This document shows, piece by piece, positions 16,243-24,339 of a stretch of 28,078 nt of DNA. Position 1 is the first letter of the stretch, and each line of letters opens with the position of its first letter. Made by a program: the position numbers and the translations under genes. The notes below the pieces were generated by a model that searched no databases, was not told where the DNA came from, and saw only the letters and a list, made by a program, of their open reading frames with translations. The DNA comes from an uncultured Faecalibacterium sp. (GTDB lineage Bacteria > Bacillota > Clostridia > Oscillospirales > Ruminococcaceae). The stretch lies in assembly GCA_934512105.1 (NCBI GenBank), contig CAKSWQ010000029.1:1-28078 (forward strand). The letters are read 5' to 3'.

Positions 16243-16992
16243 ATGAGCGCTCTGATCGAGTTTGATGCGGTGTGCAAGTATTACCAGATGGGCGATACCA
16301 CGGTAAAGGCTGCCGACCACATCACCATGAAAATCGAAAAAGGCGAGTTCGTGGCCATCGTGGGCCAGTCCGGCTCAGGCAAATCCACCTGCATGAACAT
16401 CATCGGCTGTCTGGATGTGCCCACCCACGGCACCTACCGGCTCAACGGCCGGGATGTTGGCAAGATGAACCGCAACGAGCTGGCCGCCATCCGCAACGAG
16501 ATGCTGGGCTTTATCTTCCAGCAATACAATCTGCTGCCCAAGCTGAACCTGATGGAAAACGTGGAGGTGCCGCTGGTGTATGCGGGCATCTCCCGCGCCG
16601 AGCGCCACGTCCGCGCCCGGGAGGTGCTGGAGCAGGTGGGGCTTGGCGACAAGCTGAAAAACCGCCCCAACCAGCTTTCCGGCGGTCAGCAGCAGCGTGT
16701 GTCCATTGCGCGGGCACTGGTGCGCAACCCGCCGGTCATTCTGGCCGACGAGCCCACCGGCGCGCTGGACTCCCATACCGGCCGCGAGGTGCTGGGGCTT
16801 TTGCAGCAGCTGCACAAGCAGGGACACACCGTAGTGCTGATCACCCACGACAACTCCATTGCCGTGCAGGCCGACCGCATCATCCGGCTGGAGGACGGTC
16901 AGGTGGTGTATGACGGCGACTCCCACGCACCGGAGGCCATGGTGCAGCCCACTCTGCTGCCCGAAACGCCGGAAAAGGAGGAACAGGCATGA
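16243..16992 (+). CDS. MacB/LolD-family ABC transporter ATP-binding protein
   Basis: A 249-residue ATPase. It has Walker A GQSGSGKST (41-49), a Q-loop within FIFQQYNLLPKLNLMENV, the signature LSGGQQQR (about 145-152), Walker B VILADEPTGALDS and the switch histidine in LITHD. These features are typical of the MacB/LolD/FtsE class that drives mechanotransmission rather than classical transport. The stop codon overlaps the permease start by ATGA, and the adaptor gene is 14 bases upstream, so adaptor, ATPase and permease form one exporter. Confidence 0.95.
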   Translation: MSALIEFDAVCKYYQMGDTTVKAADHITMKIEKGEFVAIVGQSGSGKSTCMNIIGCLDVPTHGTYRLNGRDVGKMNRNELAAIRNEMLGFIFQQYNLLPKLNLMENVEVPLVYAGISRAERHVRAREVLEQVGLGDKLKNRPNQLSGGQQQRVSIARALVRNPPVILADEPTGALDSHTGREVLGLLQQLHKQGHTVVLITHDNSIAVQADRIIRLEDGQVVYDGDSHAPEAMVQPTLLPETPEKEEQA

Positions 16993-18200
16993 TCTTTGAA
17001 ACCTTCCGGCAGGCTATCCAGAACGTGTGGAGCAACAAGCTGCGCACCTTTCTGACCATGCTGGGCATCATCATCGGCGTGATGGCGGTCATCGTCATCG
17101 TGGGTCTGGGCAACGGCATGACCAAAAGTATGCGGGACAGCTTTTCCGCACTGGGCACCAATACCCTCAGCATTCAGGTGTGGGGCTACGGCTCCCGCAC
17201 CTTGTCGGTGGAGGAAATGTACGACATCTGCCAGCAGCATTCCGACCTGATCAAAGCGGTGTCGCCGCAGGTCAACCTCAGCGGCAAAGCCAGCGGTACG
17301 CTGAAGATCGGTACCACCAGCTACCGCTGGTCCAACATGAGCGGTGTGGACGAGAGCTTTACCGAAATGAGGAATTACCAGATCGTTCAGGGGCGCGGCC
17401 TGCAATATATGGATATGCAGGACAACAAGCAGGTCTGCGTCATTGGAGATTACCTCAATCGCGTGGCCTTTGGCGGCAACGGCGTGGGACAGACGCTCAA
17501 GATCGGTGCCAACAAGTTCCGTGTTGTAGGTGTGCTGTCTGCCAAGGTCAGCGACCCCACCATGCAGCAGGGCAGTGACGATGACTGCGTTTATCTGCCC
17601 TACACCACCGTGATGCGGCTCTCCAGCCAGAGCATGGTGGACTGCTACACTGCCATGATGACCGACGAAAGCCTTGCCAACGAGGCCAAGGCCACGATGG
17701 AAGAGGAACTGATGTCGATCCTCAAGAGCGAGAACGGCTACTATGTGTACAGCGCCAGCGAGTGGCTGGAGGAAATGAATAAGATGATCAACATGGTCAT
17801 CGTGGTGCTTACCGGTATTGCCAGCATCTCGCTGCTGGTGGGCGGCATCGGCATTATGAACATTATGCTGGTGTCGGTGACCGAGCGCACCCGCGAGATC
17901 GGCATCCGTAAGGCGCTGGGCGCAAAGGAGCGCACCATTCTGGCGCAGTTCGTGGTGGAAGCAGCCACCACCTCTGCACTGGGCGGCGTTTTAGGCATTG
18001 CGCTGGGCTATGTGATGTCCATGGCGGCGAACAAGGTGCTGCCCATGTTCATGACAGATACTACCGTTACGGTAAGCCCCTCCTTCAACTCCATCGTGGT
18101 GGCCTTTGGCATCTCGGTGGGCATCGGCGTGCTGTTCGGCTATCTGCCGGCGCGGCGCGCAGCCCGGCTGAACCCCATTGAAGCATTGCGCTACGATTGA
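16989..18200 (+). CDS. MacB/FtsX-like ABC transporter permease
   Basis: A 403-residue permease with the standard four-helix layout. One membrane helix lies near residues 18-40 (TMLGIIIGVMAVIVIVGLG), followed by an extracellular MacB_PCD domain and three helices in the C-terminal FtsX domain. The cytoplasmic loop ERTREIGIRKALGAK and the C-terminal PARRAARLNPIEALRYD are signatures of the family. Together with the two preceding genes it makes a MacAB-like exporter adapted to a single-membrane cell. Confidence 0.95.
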   Translation: MIFETFRQAIQNVWSNKLRTFLTMLGIIIGVMAVIVIVGLGNGMTKSMRDSFSALGTNTLSIQVWGYGSRTLSVEEMYDICQQHSDLIKAVSPQVNLSGKASGTLKIGTTSYRWSNMSGVDESFTEMRNYQIVQGRGLQYMDMQDNKQVCVIGDYLNRVAFGGNGVGQTLKIGANKFRVVGVLSAKVSDPTMQQGSDDDCVYLPYTTVMRLSSQSMVDCYTAMMTDESLANEAKATMEEELMSILKSENGYYVYSASEWLEEMNKMINMVIVVLTGIASISLLVGGIGIMNIMLVSVTERTREIGIRKALGAKERTILAQFVVEAATTSALGGVLGIALGYVMSMAANKVLPMFMTDTTVTVSPSFNSIVVAFGISVGIGVLFGYLPARRAARLNPIEALRYD

Positions 18201-18240
18201 TCGCGGCGGCGTGATAAACAAAGAACAAGAGGTACGACCA

Positions 18241-20403
18241 ATGAAAAAACGGATTCTCGCATTTCTGCTGGCGGTCAGCATTGCGGTGTCGGTGCTGGTG
18301 CTGCCGGTCTCGGCGGCCAGCATCAACAACACGGCCCTGCAGACGGCTATTACTCTGGGCGCTGTGCCCACCGGTCAGGAGCTTAGCGCCAACATTACCC
18401 GCGGCGCTTTTGCCAAAATGCTGGTGTCCTTTTCCACCTACCGGGAGAGCGTGGACGCGCAGGGCACGGTGGGCACTTTGTACCGGGATGTGCCCGGCAC
18501 CTCCCAGTGGGCGCCCTACATCCGCATTGCAGTGCAGCAGGGCTGGATGAACGGCTACACCGACGGCTCCTTTCGCCCGGACAACACCGTCACGTTGGAG
18601 GAAGCCTGTGCAGCAGTGCTGAAGCTGCTGAGCTATAAGACCACCGACCTGACCGGCTCCTTCCCGCAGGCACAGCTGAACAAGGCGCAGCAGATCGGTC
18701 TGCGGGATCAGCTGACCTGCACGCAGGGACAGGTCATGACCTACGAGCAGTGCACCCTGCTGCTGTACAACGCCCTGCGCGCCAACACCGCCAGCGGCAG
18801 CGCCTACGGCAGTTCGCTGGGCTTTACGGTGTCCAACGGTCAGGTGGATACCTCCTCGGTGCTGCTCAAGAGCCGCAAGGGCCCCTTTGTGGCGGAGGAG
18901 GGCACCCAGTTGCCCTTTACGCCGGTGAGCGTGTACCGCAACGATAAGACCTCTGCTTCGGCAGAGCTGAACAGGTACGATGTGTACTATTACAGCGAAA
19001 GCCTGCAGACGGTGTGGATCTACACCCGCCGCGCCGCAGGCCGCATTACAGCGGTATCGCCCAGCGCCAGCGCACCCACATCGCTGACCGTGGCGGGCAG
19101 CACTTACAGTCTGGGCAGCGCTGCTGTGGCATCTAAGATCTCCTCCCTGAACGGCGGCGGCGTGGGCGAAGTGGTCACCCTGCTGCTGGGCATGGATAAC
19201 GAGGTAGCCGATGTGATCACCGGCGAGGAAGCCGACAGCGTGTTCTACGGTGTGGTGCAGACCGCCACCCGCAGCCTTGTAGAGGATAACGGCGCAGACG
19301 TGCTGCAAAAGATCTCGGTGATGTGCACCGACGGCATCATCCGCACTGTGAATATCGACAAAAGCCTGAACTACCCTACCGGCTGGCTGGTGGAGATCAG
19401 CGTGACCCCCGAAGGAGAGCAGGTGACTGCCATCGAGTCCAAATCGGTCAGTGGAACCATCAACGATACCGCCACCGCGCTGGGGGACTATGCTCTGGCC
19501 GATGACGTACAAATCTTGGAAACGACATCGGAGGGGTTGGCTGGGACGGTTCGTCCCAGCCGAATAGCGGGGACAAAACTGAATGCGCTGGCTGTGCGCT
19601 ACTATACGCTGAATGAGCAGGGGCAGATCGACCGCCTGATCTTGAACGATGTCACCGGCGATCTGTGGAAATACGGCGTGCTGGACGATGTGAAGAATCT
19701 GGCTGTCAACGCCAGCTCCATTCTGGGCACCCTGACCGGCAGCGGCTCCTCTGGCTCGGGGGATAGCTCTTCCGGGGACAGTTCTTCCGGCTCTGACAGC
19801 GGTTCCACCGGGGACGGCTCTACCGGGGGCACCACCAACACCACGACTGTGGTGGATGATCTGCGCAGTGTGCTGGTGCCCACCACCAGCGAGATATTGT
19901 GGGGCGTTATTGACGGCTCGCTGCTGAGCACGGTCTGGAACCGCATCACCAGCAGCTCCGGCTCGCTGCTGAGCATCGGCCTCAAGCAGCTGGCCAATAT
20001 CACTGGCCAGCCCATGAGCACCATCCTCAACTTTGTGGGCGGCGGCGCTACTTACATCTGCTACGTCAACGGCAGTCAGGCCAGCTTTTCCACCTCCATC
20101 AAGTACCCGGTGCTGGCGGGCGGTCTGGCAGTGCGGCAGAACGTGAACGGCACGGTAAAGGCCATGATCCAGCTGATGCCCATGAAGATCGATCAGGTGG
20201 GCGCAGCCTCGGTGATGAGCAACGGCACCCGCTACGAGATGGCTGACGATATGCAGGTGTACCTGTGGTACAAGGGGCAGTATTATGCCACCAAGCTCTC
20301 GGAGGTGAACTCCGAGGGCTACTACCTGACCGGCTGGTACGATAACTTTGGCTGCGCAGCAGGCAAGCGCGTGCGGGTGATCGTGGCAGTCAAAAGAGAC
20401 TGA
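18241..20403 (+). CDS. S-layer homology domain-containing secreted protein
   Basis: A 720-residue exported protein. A signal peptide (about residues 1-22, ending near VSAAS) is followed by SLH-type repeats. One runs from about residue 42 to 125, with SQWAPYIRIAVQQGWMNGY and TDGSFRPDNTVTLEEACAAV, and a second weaker one covers about residues 140-180. SLH repeats usually bind pyruvylated secondary wall polymer. The middle is unassigned, and a Ser/Gly/Asp linker of about 35 residues (encoded near 19737-19840) separates two halves. The start ATG at 18241 follows AAGAGGT; an in-frame ATG at 18178 lies inside the permease gene and is rejected. The gene is 40 bases downstream of the exporter, so it may share its transcript and act in the same envelope process, which is inference only. 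Confidence 0.88.
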   Translation: MKKRILAFLLAVSIAVSVLVLPVSAASINNTALQTAITLGAVPTGQELSANITRGAFAKMLVSFSTYRESVDAQGTVGTLYRDVPGTSQWAPYIRIAVQQGWMNGYTDGSFRPDNTVTLEEACAAVLKLLSYKTTDLTGSFPQAQLNKAQQIGLRDQLTCTQGQVMTYEQCTLLLYNALRANTASGSAYGSSLGFTVSNGQVDTSSVLLKSRKGPFVAEEGTQLPFTPVSVYRNDKTSASAELNRYDVYYYSESLQTVWIYTRRAAGRITAVSPSASAPTSLTVAGSTYSLGSAAVASKISSLNGGGVGEVVTLLLGMDNEVADVITGEEADSVFYGVVQTATRSLVEDNGADVLQKISVMCTDGIIRTVNIDKSLNYPTGWLVEISVTPEGEQVTAIESKSVSGTINDTATALGDYALADDVQILETTSEGLAGTVRPSRIAGTKLNALAVRYYTLNEQGQIDRLILNDVTGDLWKYGVLDDVKNLAVNASSILGTLTGSGSSGSGDSSSGDSSSGSDSGSTGDGSTGGTTNTTTVVDDLRSVLVPTTSEILWGVIDGSLLSTVWNRITSSSGSLLSIGLKQLANITGQPMSTILNFVGGGATYICYVNGSQASFSTSIKYPVLAGGLAVRQNVNGTVKAMIQLMPMKIDQVGAASVMSNGTRYEMADDMQVYLWYKGQYYATKLSEVNSEGYYLTGWYDNFGCAAGKRVRVIVAVKRD
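19539..19561 (+). repeat. In-frame palindrome inside the SLH protein gene
   Basis: A perfect 9-bp inverted repeat GGCTGGGAC (19539-19547) with GTCCCAGCC (19553-19561) has a GGTTC loop, within a stretch whose codon choice (GGGG, CGA, ATA) differs from its surroundings. It encodes part of EGLAGTVRPSRIAG. Confidence 0.6.
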
Positions 20404-21197
20404 TGGACTACTATGACCCCCGGCGCAGGGCGCTGCGGGCGGTGCGGCAGCTGCTCTACCCGCGCGAGTGCCCCTTTTGCGGCCGGGTGCTGGGGGATGT
20501 ACGGGATTGCCCGGACTGCGCAGAGCAGCTGGAAACGCTGCGCCGCAAGCCCGGCATCCGGCTGGACCCGGCGCAGCACTATATCAGCAATCTGGCCGGT
20601 GCGGCTGCGCCCTACCGTTACAGCGGCTGTGTGCGGCGCGGCATCCTGAACGCAAAGTATCAGGGGAAGCCGTGGCGCGCCGTGGAGATGGGCAACCGTC
20701 TGGTGCAGCTGGCTTTTGGCGGGGAGCTGACCGTGCAGTACGGCGAGCTGGTCCCGCAGCCGGTGCCGTGGGCAGCCATCGGGTACGACCTGATCGTGCC
20801 GGTGCCGGCCTCCGGCAAAAAGCGCGGCTACAACGTGCCGGAACTGCTGGCACTGCCGCTGGCCAGGGCCATGGAGGTGCCGCTGGCACCGCAGGCACTG
20901 GAGCGCACCCGGGCAAAACGGCATCAGGCCGGTCTGCCGCTGGAACAGCGCATGGCCAACGTAGCGGGCGCGTTCCGGGCGGCACAGCCGCAGCAGCTGG
21001 AGGGCAAGCGCATCCTGCTGGTGGATGACGTCATCACTACTGGCACAACGGCTGCCGCCTGCGCGCAGGCGCTGCTTCATGCCGGGGCAGACAGCGTGTT
21101 CGCGCTGGCCTTTGCAACGGTGGAGTTTGGCGCACCGCCGGACGACACCACCCCGATCCGTGAGGACGAGGAAGAAGATGCGTACAGCGATTTTTGA
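20403..21197 (+). CDS. ComF family phosphoribosyltransferase-like protein
   Basis: A 264-residue protein of the ComF/GntX family, implicated in natural DNA uptake in Bacillus relatives. The N-terminus carries a double CxxC zinc-binding motif (CPFCG, CPDC). The C-terminal half is a type I PRTase fold with VPVPASGKKRGYN and the PRPP loop ILLVDDVITTGTT. The last 20 residues are an acidic tail. The ATG overlaps the SLH stop codon (TGATG), so translation is coupled. The catalytic function is not established for the family. Confidence 0.92.
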   Translation: MDYYDPRRRALRAVRQLLYPRECPFCGRVLGDVRDCPDCAEQLETLRRKPGIRLDPAQHYISNLAGAAAPYRYSGCVRRGILNAKYQGKPWRAVEMGNRLVQLAFGGELTVQYGELVPQPVPWAAIGYDLIVPVPASGKKRGYNVPELLALPLARAMEVPLAPQALERTRAKRHQAGLPLEQRMANVAGAFRAAQPQQLEGKRILLVDDVITTGTTAAACAQALLHAGADSVFALAFATVEFGAPPDDTTPIREDEEEDAYSDF

Positions 21198-21284
21198 AAA
21201 TAACGCTCTTTCGCGCATCCTTTTGACGGGCAAAAGTCGGGACCGTAAAATGTAAAAACTGCATCAGAAATTTGGAAAAAGCGC

Positions 21285-21313
21285 TTGACAAAACAGGCAA
21301 AGTCGGGTATACT
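21285..21313 (+). promoter_or_regulatory. Sigma-A promoter of tRNA-Pro
   Basis: A perfect TTGACA (21285-21290) and TATACT (21308-21313) have the optimal 17-bp spacing, 35 bases before the mature tRNA. Confidence 0.92.
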
Positions 21314-21348
21314 AATCAAGCTGTGAGCGACGAAACGCAAACAGATAT

Positions 21349-21426
21349 CCGGGTGTAGCGCAGTTTTGGTAGCGCGCTTGAATGGGGTTCAAGAGGCCGT
21401 GAGTTCGATTCTCGCCACTCGGACCA
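21349..21426 (+). tRNA. tRNA-Pro (anticodon GGG)
   Basis: A 78-base cloverleaf with encoded CCA. The acceptor stem CCGGGTG pairs with CACTCGG. The D stem is GCGC/GCGC, the anticodon stem CTTGA/TCAAG encloses ATGGGGT (anticodon GGG), and the T stem GTGAG/CTCGC encloses TTCGATT. It reads the proline codons CCC and CCT. The foreign element begins directly behind it, and tRNA 3' ends are common attachment sites of tyrosine integrases, but the second copy of any att repeat would lie outside the window. Confidence 0.97.
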
Positions 21427-21427
21427 T

Positions 21428-21467
21428 AAATCCAACGATTTCACGTTAGAAATCGTTGGATTTTTTT
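21428..21467 (+). terminator. Terminator of tRNA-Pro
   Basis: A perfect 14-bp inverted repeat (21428-21441 with 21450-21463) with an 8-base loop runs into a T-run. It begins two bases after CCA. It may be of element or chromosomal origin depending on the exact att point. Confidence 0.92.
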
Positions 21468-21490
21468 GTTTGTGGGCTGACCTCATTTGG

Positions 21491-21514
21491 TTTTGACCAC
21501 AATTTTGACCACAA
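21491..21514. repeat. Tandem 12-bp repeat near the element end
   Basis: Two directly adjacent copies of TTTTGACCACAA (21491-21502 and 21503-21514) lie between the tRNA terminator and the integrase 3' end. The position suits integrase arm-type binding sites or a remnant of attachment repeats. Confidence 0.75.
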
Positions 21515-21560
21515 TGCCAAAGATTTTATCTGGTCTAATTAGTGCCGTTCCGTCCAATTT

Positions 21561-22541
21561 TCAGGCCGAAAACGCCTCGCTGAACAACTGGATCGCACTC
21601 TGCCGAATGGATTCCTGAACATGGAGATAATGCTCAGTCATCTCGGTGTCGGCATGGCCTACGATGCTCTGGATGGTCTGGATATCCACGCCCAACGCCT
21701 GCATCTGCGACACATAGGTGTGGCGGCAGCTGTGCGGCGTGAGCAAGCGGACATCGCCCGCTTCTTCCAGAGATTTGCGGAATACATCCCGGAAATGGGT
21801 GGGATTGCAGGGCAAGCCGGTCTTGGGGCTTTCCCAGATGAACTGGTCGGTGGTATCCCGCAGCTTGATGGCACACGGGCGGACATTCAGCGGCACCGGA
21901 ATATCCCGGATACTGTCTTTGGATTTCGGACTGCCGATGCTGACTGTACCTTTTACGACCTTTACTGCCTGCCGGATGTGAATGACAGAGCCATCTTCTT
22001 CAATAAACTGCGGCTCCAAAGCCAGAAGTTCCTGCATTCTCATTCCAGTGCCGAGCAAAAGCCGGATGCTCAAGCCCATGCGGTCATCGGGGAGAACCTT
22101 CATTAAGTGGGCGACTTCCGCTGTGGTAAAGGCTTCCTTGCGTTTTGCGGTGCCGGATGCCCGCATCTTTTCAGCAAGCCGGACCGGGTTGCGGCGCACA
22201 AGGTCATTGGCTTCTGCCTTTTGAAAGATCTGGTAGAGCATCCCTCGTGCCTTGCTGATGTAAGAATCCGAGCGGCCATCGCGCCGCATCCCTTTCAGGA
22301 AGTTTTCAATGTCGATGGGGCGTATGACGGTCAAGGGGCGATGATAAAATCCCTCTTTGAGCATTTTCAGGCAGTATTTGTAGCTTTCCTGTGTCGTGGG
22401 AGCGATATTATCCCTGTGACCCTCGAACCATGTATCGGCCCAATCCTCAAAGTACAGGATCGTGTCCAACTGGATACCGCTGATAATCGCATGGAGCTGG
22501 TCAGATGTTTTAATGTCTGCGACTTCCTTGAACATGGACAT
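21561..22541 (-). CDS. Tyrosine recombinase/integrase of the element
   Basis: Site-specific recombinase of the phage integrase family, 326 residues. It has an N-terminal SAM-like core-binding domain (residues about 28-115) and a complete catalytic set: Arg168 (GMRMQELLAL), a lysine in the beta-hairpin near 206, His270 and Arg273 (PHSCRHTYVS), His296 (GHADTEM) and nucleophile Tyr305. It presumably integrates at the adjacent tRNA-Pro. The reading frame upstream is open for ten more codons, and no strong ribosome-binding site precedes ATG 22541. The upstream DNA is the truncated trbL-like gene, which it overlaps by 32 bases. The native promoter and start of the integrase may therefore have been lost in a deletion, leaving the exact N-terminus uncertain. 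Confidence 0.9.
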   Translation of the reverse strand: MSMFKEVADIKTSDQLHAIISGIQLDTILYFEDWADTWFEGHRDNIAPTTQESYKYCLKMLKEGFYHRPLTVIRPIDIENFLKGMRRDGRSDSYISKARGMLYQIFQKAEANDLVRRNPVRLAEKMRASGTAKRKEAFTTAEVAHLMKVLPDDRMGLSIRLLLGTGMRMQELLALEPQFIEEDGSVIHIRQAVKVVKGTVSIGSPKSKDSIRDIPVPLNVRPCAIKLRDTTDQFIWESPKTGLPCNPTHFRDVFRKSLEEAGDVRLLTPHSCRHTYVSQMQALGVDIQTIQSIVGHADTEMTEHYLHVQESIRQSAIQLFSEAFSA

Positions 22542-23118
22542 CAATTCCGGGAGGTTGAAGAACTTTGCAAATGCTCAATATCCGCATGGTGATGCCGATG
22601 AAGAAACTTTGCAGGAAAAGCCCGAACAGCGGACCGACATCCATCTGCATCAGGCTGGCTTCCAACATCGACAACCCAATGTCGTTGACACGGGTGTTTC
22701 CGGCAATGATGCCGCTGGAATCGGACACCACCTTCTGGGTGATGTCGAACACCGCCATCACAATATCGAAGGTGTTGCTGATGAACCAGACGGACACCGC
22801 CGTTTTGAAGATCCAGCGCATAATGAGTGCGGGCTCAAACTGCGACAAATTGTTATGCTGGGTGATCATTTCGATCAATTCATAACAGGCAATGACGGTC
22901 AGGATGATGCCTGCGATGGGCAGCACCACATTCCGGGAGAGGGCTTCGATCATCGCAAAAACGCGCGGCTCAAAGGCAGATGGCCGTGTGCCGACCTGCT
23001 GTGCAATGTCCCCGACCTGTTCATTTACGGCATCGAAAAGCCCGGACAGGTTTGACATAATGCCTGCCGTCAGGATGCCTTTGATCCAGTCGGCAATGGC
23101 TTTGAGAACGGTTTCCAT
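22510..23118 (-). pseudogene. TrbL/VirB6-like conjugal transfer membrane protein, 3' truncated
   Basis: The first about 185 residues match the polytopic channel protein found next to maff2 in Tn1549-like elements, with hydrophobic segments around VVLPIAGIILTVIACYELI, MRWIFKTAVSVWFISNTFDI and FGLFLQSFFIGITMRIL. After MRILSIC the sequence changes to about 18 unrelated residues and stops inside the integrase leader. Full-length relatives continue for roughly 100 more residues with further membrane helices (from memory of the family). The join near 22565 therefore looks like a deletion junction. The product cannot be a normal channel subunit. Confidence 0.75.
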
Positions 23119-23134
23119 TCAGCAGTCACCGTCC

Positions 23135-23203
23135 TTAGCTGAAGTGGTTGATAAGGGTCTTGAGAAGGTTCAGGAGAAAAATAATGTGGGTCAAAAACTG
23201 CAT
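23135..23203 (-). CDS. Possible 22-residue hydrophobic peptide upstream of trbL
   Basis: From ATG 23203, preceded by AAAGGCGG, a frame of 22 codons encodes a very hydrophobic peptide with several Leu/Ile (for example THIIFLLNLLKTL). It ends 16 bases before the trbL-like start. It shares the frame of the longer upstream protein but is separated from that protein's recognisable part by a terminator-like hairpin. It may be a genuine small membrane gene of the transfer module. Confidence 0.35.
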   Translation of the reverse strand: MQFLTHIIFLLNLLKTLINHFS

Positions 23204-23863
23204 AAGACACCGCCTTTCGTTGATGGGTGGATAAAAAAAACACGGCTTGGTGCACGGACATTCAATAAAACTGCAAGCTGCAGAGGGCTTTCCGTTGCTG
23301 CTCAAGCCGTCGTATGGAATAATCGCCGCAGAAGCCGCTGAAAACAAAAATGCCGACTGCTTTTCGGCAATCGGCAATGGTAACAATATTTTTATAAGTT
23401 CTTCCCAAGGCTCTAGGCCCATTTCTTCCCATGTGACACCATAAGGGGCACCGCCAGAAGTATAACCAGCAATGAAGAAGAAATCATCATTCTGTTCCAA
23501 GAGAAGTTCAAACACTTGTTTCTTTTTCTTCTTTCTGTGGGGCTTTTCCGTTTTAACAGCAGGTCGATTTAATTTTTCCTGTCTGCGTTCCTCACGATGA
23601 ATCAGATGTTCCGGCAATCCTTTCTCTGCAAGACGCTGTTCAATAGCGGAATGCTTTTTATCATATACGGCATAGAACTCGTCGAAGGAAACACGGTATG
23701 GAATGTGCGAAAAAATTTGGCGAGCCAGCAATTCATGTTCATCCGGGGTATCAGGAAACCGTTGATTATCAGAAAAGAACTGATGAAGTTCTTTATACAT
23801 CCGCTCTACAACTTTAGCTTTCTGTTTCTGCTTGAGCTGTTTGTAAGACTTGTAATCATTCAT
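23135..23863 (-). CDS. Unidentified element protein, probably with a non-native C-terminal extension
   Basis: A 242-codon frame. Residues 1-165 look like a real soluble protein: a charged helical N-terminus (KQLKQKQKAKVVERMYKEL), a middle part, a lysine-rich stretch (HRKKKKKQ) and a C-terminal motif IAGYTSGGAPYGVTWEEMG. I do not recognise a characterised family. A terminator-like hairpin lies inside the frame at 23351-23376 on the minus strand. The last 75 or so residues have a different, non-protein-like composition, with part possibly being a separate 22-codon gene. The likely history is loss of the native stop codon just after the TWEEMG motif. It sits among cargo genes between maff2 and trbL. 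Confidence 0.6.
   Translation of the reverse strand: MNDYKSYKQLKQKQKAKVVERMYKELHQFFSDNQRFPDTPDEHELLARQIFSHIPYRVSFDEFYAVYDKKHSAIEQRLAEKGLPEHLIHREERRQEKLNRPAVKTEKPHRKKKKKQVFELLLEQNDDFFFIAGYTSGGAPYGVTWEEMGLEPWEELIKILLPLPIAEKQSAFLFSAASAAIIPYDGLSSNGKPSAACSFIECPCTKPCFFYPPINERRCLMQFLTHIIFLLNLLKTLINHFS
23346..23376 (-). terminator. Terminator-like hairpin inside an open frame
   Basis: On the minus strand a 9-bp stem (complement of 23368-23376 with 23351-23359, one G-T pair) is followed by TTTTTG. It lies within the 242-codon frame. Confidence 0.6.
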
Positions 23864-23895
23864 TTACTATGCTCCCAGCGGTAAGAAAGTGGAAA

Positions 23896-24339
23896 TCAAG
23901 CAAGCATCTTGCCCTCCAGATAGGAGCAGCGGAGATAATCAGGATTGGTGTAGTATACGTTGGAATTGAAATCGGAGATCTCATCCGTGATAAACGACGA
24001 AAAAACATCCAGAATTGCCTGTGCAGCATCCTCATCCTTCATGGTGGACAGCACCAGCCCCTGATACAGCATTCCGATGGAGGTTGCAGAAGGGACCGTA
24101 TAGCGGCACTCTGCAGCGGTGTCGAAATCTCCATCTGGGATGTTGAGATCTTCGATCATTTCATCCGAAACCTGCTCAAAGGACAGGCAGTGGTTTACTT
24201 CTGCAAGCCGGAGCTGCCGTTTGATGTCGGCTTTTGTGAAGTGACGGATCACATCCTGCCGATGATTTTTGGTCTTGCGGGCGATGATCTCGATCAGGCT
24301 GCAAACATAGAGAACATCATTTTTCTGCTTTTCGGTCAT
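23896..24339 (-). CDS. DUF3791-like protein, partner of the DUF3990-like gene
   Basis: A 147-residue soluble protein. The N-terminal 50 residues (EKQKNDVLYVCSLIEIIARK, then RQDVIRHF) resemble the helical DUF3791 domain. The C-terminal part (SATSIGMLYQGLVLS, then a stretch ending near NPDYLRCSYLEGKML) is less clear. The function of the family is unknown. DUF3791 genes are often found next to DUF3990 genes (from memory). ATG 24339 is preferred over TTG 24360 because an AGGAG precedes it and the N-terminus fits. The start overlaps the end of the upstream DUF3990-like gene by 23 bases, so the two are coupled and may form a functional pair such as toxin and antidote. Confidence 0.65.
   Translation of the reverse strand: MTEKQKNDVLYVCSLIEIIARKTKNHRQDVIRHFTKADIKRQLRLAEVNHCLSFEQVSDEMIEDLNIPDGDFDTAAECRYTVPSATSIGMLYQGLVLSTMKDEDAAQAILDVFSSFITDEISDFNSNVYYTNPDYLRCSYLEGKMLA

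Noticed and set aside
22462..23341. Plus-strand frames opposite trbL and integrase leader
   Set aside because: They are antisense shadows of minus-strand genes and show no domain features.
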